DNA of 8,285 nucleotides, from NCBI GenBank assembly GCA_963624975.1, contig CAVFRF010000089.1:1-8285 (forward strand), read 5' to 3'. Below are positions 7,156-8,285 of the stretch, piece by piece. A model generated the notes under the pieces. The model made no database searches, was not told the origin of the DNA, and was given only the letters and a program-made list of their open reading frames with translations. Position 1 is the stretch's first letter. The number at the start of each line of letters is the position of its first letter. The position numbers were made by a program, and so were the translations under genes. The DNA is from CAVLCC01 sp963624975. GTDB lineage: Bacteria; Actinomycetota; Coriobacteriia; Coriobacteriales; CADBOM01.

Positions 7156-7602
7156 TCAAACAGCCAGCAAGTCGTATGACAGGCCGTGTTCGCTTGCCAA
7201 TATCTCCAACACCTCAGCGGGATGCATCGCCTTCACGGACGACCGTTCGAAACCTGTCGCATCACGTGTCACGATGGCATCGGCCTTTACTTTCTCTGCA
7301 GCGATGTTCACAAGGCAGTCTTCGAAATCCGGCCATGCCAGTTGCGCAGCATGCTGAACATCCTCTGAATCGATCGAGCAAAGCTCGATTAACTCGAAGC
7401 TCTTCGAGAACGCCTTCTGCAGCTCGGCCGAATCCACCAGCTTGCCCGCAACGTAGAACACATCTGTGTACGACTTGGCACTCGCCCAGATCTGCACGTC
7501 ACCGAAGAAGCCCGCCGCCACGATGCGCGACACGTCGTTCCAATGTGGCATGCGGCGCAAGTAGTAGTCGGTCAGGATGTTGGTATCAAGCAAGAGCTTC
7601 AT
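7156..7602 (-). CDS. PIN-domain toxin (VapC-like, PIN_3 type)
   Basis: A 148-residue protein starting MKLLLDTNILTDYY. The PIN fold is a Mg-dependent ribonuclease, usually the toxin of a type II pair. Acidic residues expected in the active site are present: D6 in LLDTN, D47 in SYTDVFYV, D92/E94/D95 in PDFEDCL, and D114 in IVTRD. The DFED...VTRD pattern with a late HPAEVLE resembles the PIN_3 subfamily, where Asp in the second motif is usual. The frame is open further upstream, but ATG 7602 fits the family start and has GGGGAGG at 7613-7619, 10 nt upstream. It overlaps the antitoxin gene by 17 nt (ATG inside the antitoxin's last codons), the usual coupled arrangement. nfeD begins 16 nt after its stop. 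RNA target unknown. Confidence 0.88.
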   Translation of the reverse strand: MKLLLDTNILTDYYLRRMPHWNDVSRIVAAGFFGDVQIWASAKSYTDVFYVAGKLVDSAELQKAFSKSFELIELCSIDSEDVQHAAQLAWPDFEDCLVNIAAEKVKADAIVTRDATGFERSSVKAMHPAEVLEILASEHGLSYDLLAV

Positions 7603-7960
7603 AATCCGCAAGCCTCCCCGATGCGATGACGCTCTTGTAGCCACTCCGGCCATCCCAATCAACACGCTCCGAATCCGCAGGAGAAGCGTCGCCCAGAACG
7701 CTCTCAATCAAAGACTCTTCAACCTCGAATGTCGTTTGCGAGAAGAAGTCGCGCAGACACACCAGCTGCTCTGGCGAAAGCGACTTCTCAGTATCGCGCT
7801 CGCCAGCCTCTGGATGCACTTGTGGGAGGTGGCCTTCCGCGATCAGATAGTCGTATGCCGCATTGATGAGTTCCGTAGTGCTAGACCCCATCTGCCGCAG
7901 CTTCTTGTCGGCCTGCTTCTTGACCTCCACGGGAACCCTAGCCGAAACCGTGGCATCCAC
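7586..7960 (-). CDS. Ribbon-helix-helix antitoxin (RelB/DinJ-like) of the PIN toxin
   Basis: A 124-residue protein. Residues 3-42 read as a ribbon-helix-helix DNA-binding domain: beta strand TVSARVP, helix VEVKKQADKKLRQMG and helix TTELINAAYDYLIAEG. The rest is acidic and polar, ending SGYKSVIASGRLADYEALA, as expected for the tail that wraps and blocks the toxin. By family logic it neutralises the PIN protein and represses the shared promoter. Two GTG starts are in frame. GTG 7960 is preceded by GAGG at 7969-7972 with 8 nt spacing, within an 8-nt anti-16S match GAGGTGAT, so I prefer it. GTG 7969 would add three residues. The final 17 nt overlap the toxin start. A promoter with an operator-like palindrome lies about 50 nt upstream. 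Confidence 0.85.
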   Translation of the reverse strand: MDATVSARVPVEVKKQADKKLRQMGSSTTELINAAYDYLIAEGHLPQVHPEAGERDTEKSLSPEQLVCLRDFFSQTTFEVEESLIESVLGDASPADSERVDWDGRSGYKSVIASGRLADYEALA

Positions 7961-7968
7961 CAAAATCA

Positions 7969-7972
7969 CCTC
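7969..7972 (-). promoter_or_regulatory. Shine-Dalgarno deciding the antitoxin start
   Basis: On the minus strand GAGGTGAT (7972-7965) matches the 16S 3' tail over eight bases. The GAGG core lies 8 nt before GTG 7960. It overlaps the alternative GTG at 7969, which has only a weak GGAT-type site of its own. Confidence 0.6.
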
Positions 7973-8005
7973 GCATCCAGCTCCAACCCAACGTGTCCAT
8001 CAAGA

Positions 8006-8035
8006 ATTCTATCATGTCGTAATACCATATTACAA
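8006..8035 (-). promoter_or_regulatory. Promoter of the toxin-antitoxin operon
   Basis: Reading leftward, a -35-like TTGTAA (8035-8030) is followed after 18 nt by TAGAAT (8011-8006), five of six with consensus. TGA directly before it gives an extended -10 (TGATAGAAT). Transcription would start near 7999, leaving a leader of about 40 nt before GTG 7960. This is the only good promoter I see for the packed run of antitoxin, toxin, nfeD and SPFH genes. Confidence 0.6.
8019..8033. promoter_or_regulatory. Operator-like palindrome in the toxin-antitoxin promoter
   Basis: GTAATA-CCA-TATTAC is a perfect inverted repeat with 6-nt arms. It sits between and partly over the -35 and -10 elements. A ribbon-helix-helix dimer binding here would block RNA polymerase, fitting autoregulation by the adjacent antitoxin (inference from family behaviour). 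Confidence 0.6.
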
Positions 8036-8057
8036 CCTAGTTCTAGAATTGACTCGG

Positions 8058-8081
8058 CACCAATTCATTCTTGGTGATTGG
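8058..8081. repeat. Nested inverted repeats, possible regulator site
   Basis: CACCAA at 8058-8063 and TTGGTG at 8071-8076 are perfect arms with a 7-nt spacer. CCAAT at 8060-8064 also pairs with ATTGG at 8077-8081. The site lies 23 nt beyond the toxin-antitoxin -35, on the side of the divergent gene. There is no T-tract, so it suits an operator better than a terminator. Confidence 0.4.
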
Positions 8082-8089
8082 AATCCCGA

Positions 8090-8099
8090 TGCTAGATAG
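8090..8099 (+). repeat. 10-nt direct repeat, first copy
   Basis: TGCTAGATAG here recurs exactly at 8255-8264, 165 nt to the right, just before the right-edge start codon. Confidence 0.5.
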
Positions 8100-8249
8100 A
8101 ATTAAGCGTGCAAATATCCTGTAGCCTCTGGGACTTGCTGCGACTCCCGCTCAAGCCACAAAGGCAAATCCGGCTTCGACATTGCCGAATCTCGACTGGC
8201 TATGGTATGGTTCTTGAGTGTGTATAAGAGTTCCGGGTATGGATAACAA

Positions 8250-8260
8250 CTAGCTGCTAG
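8250..8260. repeat. 11-nt palindrome before right-edge gene
   Basis: CTAGC-T-GCTAG is a perfect palindrome. It overlaps the second copy of the 10-nt direct repeat and lies directly upstream of the ribosome binding site of the entering gene. It could be an operator for that gene. Confidence 0.4.
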
Positions 8261-8264
8261 ATAG
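8255..8264 (+). repeat. 10-nt direct repeat, second copy
   Basis: This is an exact second copy of TGCTAGATAG. Its last bases run into the Shine-Dalgarno of the gene starting at 8275. Confidence 0.5.
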
Positions 8265-8267
8265 GAG
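8263..8267 (+). promoter_or_regulatory. Shine-Dalgarno of the right-edge gene
   Basis: AGGAG ends 7 nt before ATG 8275, an ideal distance. It is the main reason to call a gene from only eleven bases of coding sequence. Confidence 0.6.
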
Positions 8268-8274
8268 ACCGAGC

Positions 8275-8285
8275 ATGGAAAAATT
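8275..8285 (+). CDS. Start of an unidentified gene cut by the window edge
   Basis: ATG GAA AAA TT encodes Met-Glu-Lys and an incomplete fourth codon. The strong Shine-Dalgarno 7 nt upstream and the divergent setting support a real start. Nothing can be said about function. A weak -10-like TATAAG lies about 47 nt upstream of the ATG. Confidence 0.55.

Larger units (their letters stand above)
8036..8274. other. Divergent intergenic region, repeat-rich, no supported gene
   Basis: This is the rest of the 314-nt gap between the antitoxin start and the gene entering at the right edge. It is AT-richer than the rest of the window. It holds nested inverted repeats at 8058-8081, a 10-nt direct repeat (8090-8099 and 8255-8264), a tandem TATGG pair at 8201-8210, a TATAAG hexamer at 8223-8228 that could be the -10 of the right-edge gene, and an 11-nt palindrome at 8250-8260. 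Positions 8105-8180 show no signal I can name. Confidence 0.5.

Noticed and set aside
7603..7707. An extra 35-residue N-terminus on the PIN protein
   Set aside because: It lies within the antitoxin coding region, is Arg-rich, and the PIN fold starts precisely at the ATG at 7602, which has a ribosome site.
8089..8124. Tiny rightward ORF of 11 residues
   Set aside because: No ribosome site and no sign of coding constraint; consistent with chance.
8240..8249. Lac-operator-like GGATAACAA segment
   Set aside because: Only about nine bases match, the dyad partner is missing, and no LacI-type regulator is visible.
8102..8285. A leftward frame open from the window edge to TAA at 8102, with an internal ATG at 8182 giving 26 residues
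   Set aside because: There is no Shine-Dalgarno before the ATG and no recognisable domain, and it opposes the better supported start at 8275. It could be the tail of a gene only if 8275 is not a real start.

Overview
The window is a GC-rich bacterial chromosome segment with short intergenic gaps and good Shine-Dalgarno sites. The best guess is an anaerobic high-GC Gram-positive, possibly a Coriobacteriia-type actinobacterium. This is inferred from GC-rich codons, a MurB–PepV-type dipeptidase pair, an OPT transporter with a stand-alone PqqD-like protein, and a PIN/ribbon-helix-helix toxin-antitoxin pair. No rRNA or tRNA is present to confirm it.

Layout: positions 1-1699 read rightward, with the 3' end of murB followed by a complete PepV-type M20 dipeptidase. 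Positions 1700-1942 hold no gene but carry two tandem copies of a roughly 99-nt unit, each folding into a very long hairpin. From 7960 down to 1943 everything reads leftward: a ribbon-helix-helix antitoxin, a PIN toxin, an NfeD-type membrane protein, a QmcA-like SPFH protein, an MFS transporter, an OPT peptide/metal-chelate transporter and a PqqD-like small protein. The first four are so tightly packed (17-nt overlap, 16-nt gap, 1-nt gap) that they look like one operon. MFS and OPT follow after 55 and 118 nt, and the PqqD-like gene overlaps the 3' end of OPT. Positions 7961-8274 are an AT-richer divergent regulatory region holding a convincing promoter with an overlapping operator-like palindrome for the toxin-antitoxin operon. 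It also holds further inverted and direct repeats. A new rightward gene begins at 8275 and is cut by the window edge.

Working together: MurB makes UDP-MurNAc for peptidoglycan, and PepV is a cytoplasmic dipeptidase. The convergent OPT transporter could import peptides or chelates, so the two sides of the hairpin array may share a peptide-use theme (inference). NfeD and SPFH are a classic partner pair that forms membrane microdomains. Their placement directly behind a toxin-antitoxin module, apparently under its autoregulated promoter, is the most unusual architecture here. I see no clear evidence of a wholly new defence or mobile system. The items most worth checking are the double hairpin array, the toxin-antitoxin/NfeD/SPFH operon, and the repeat-rich divergent region at the right edge.
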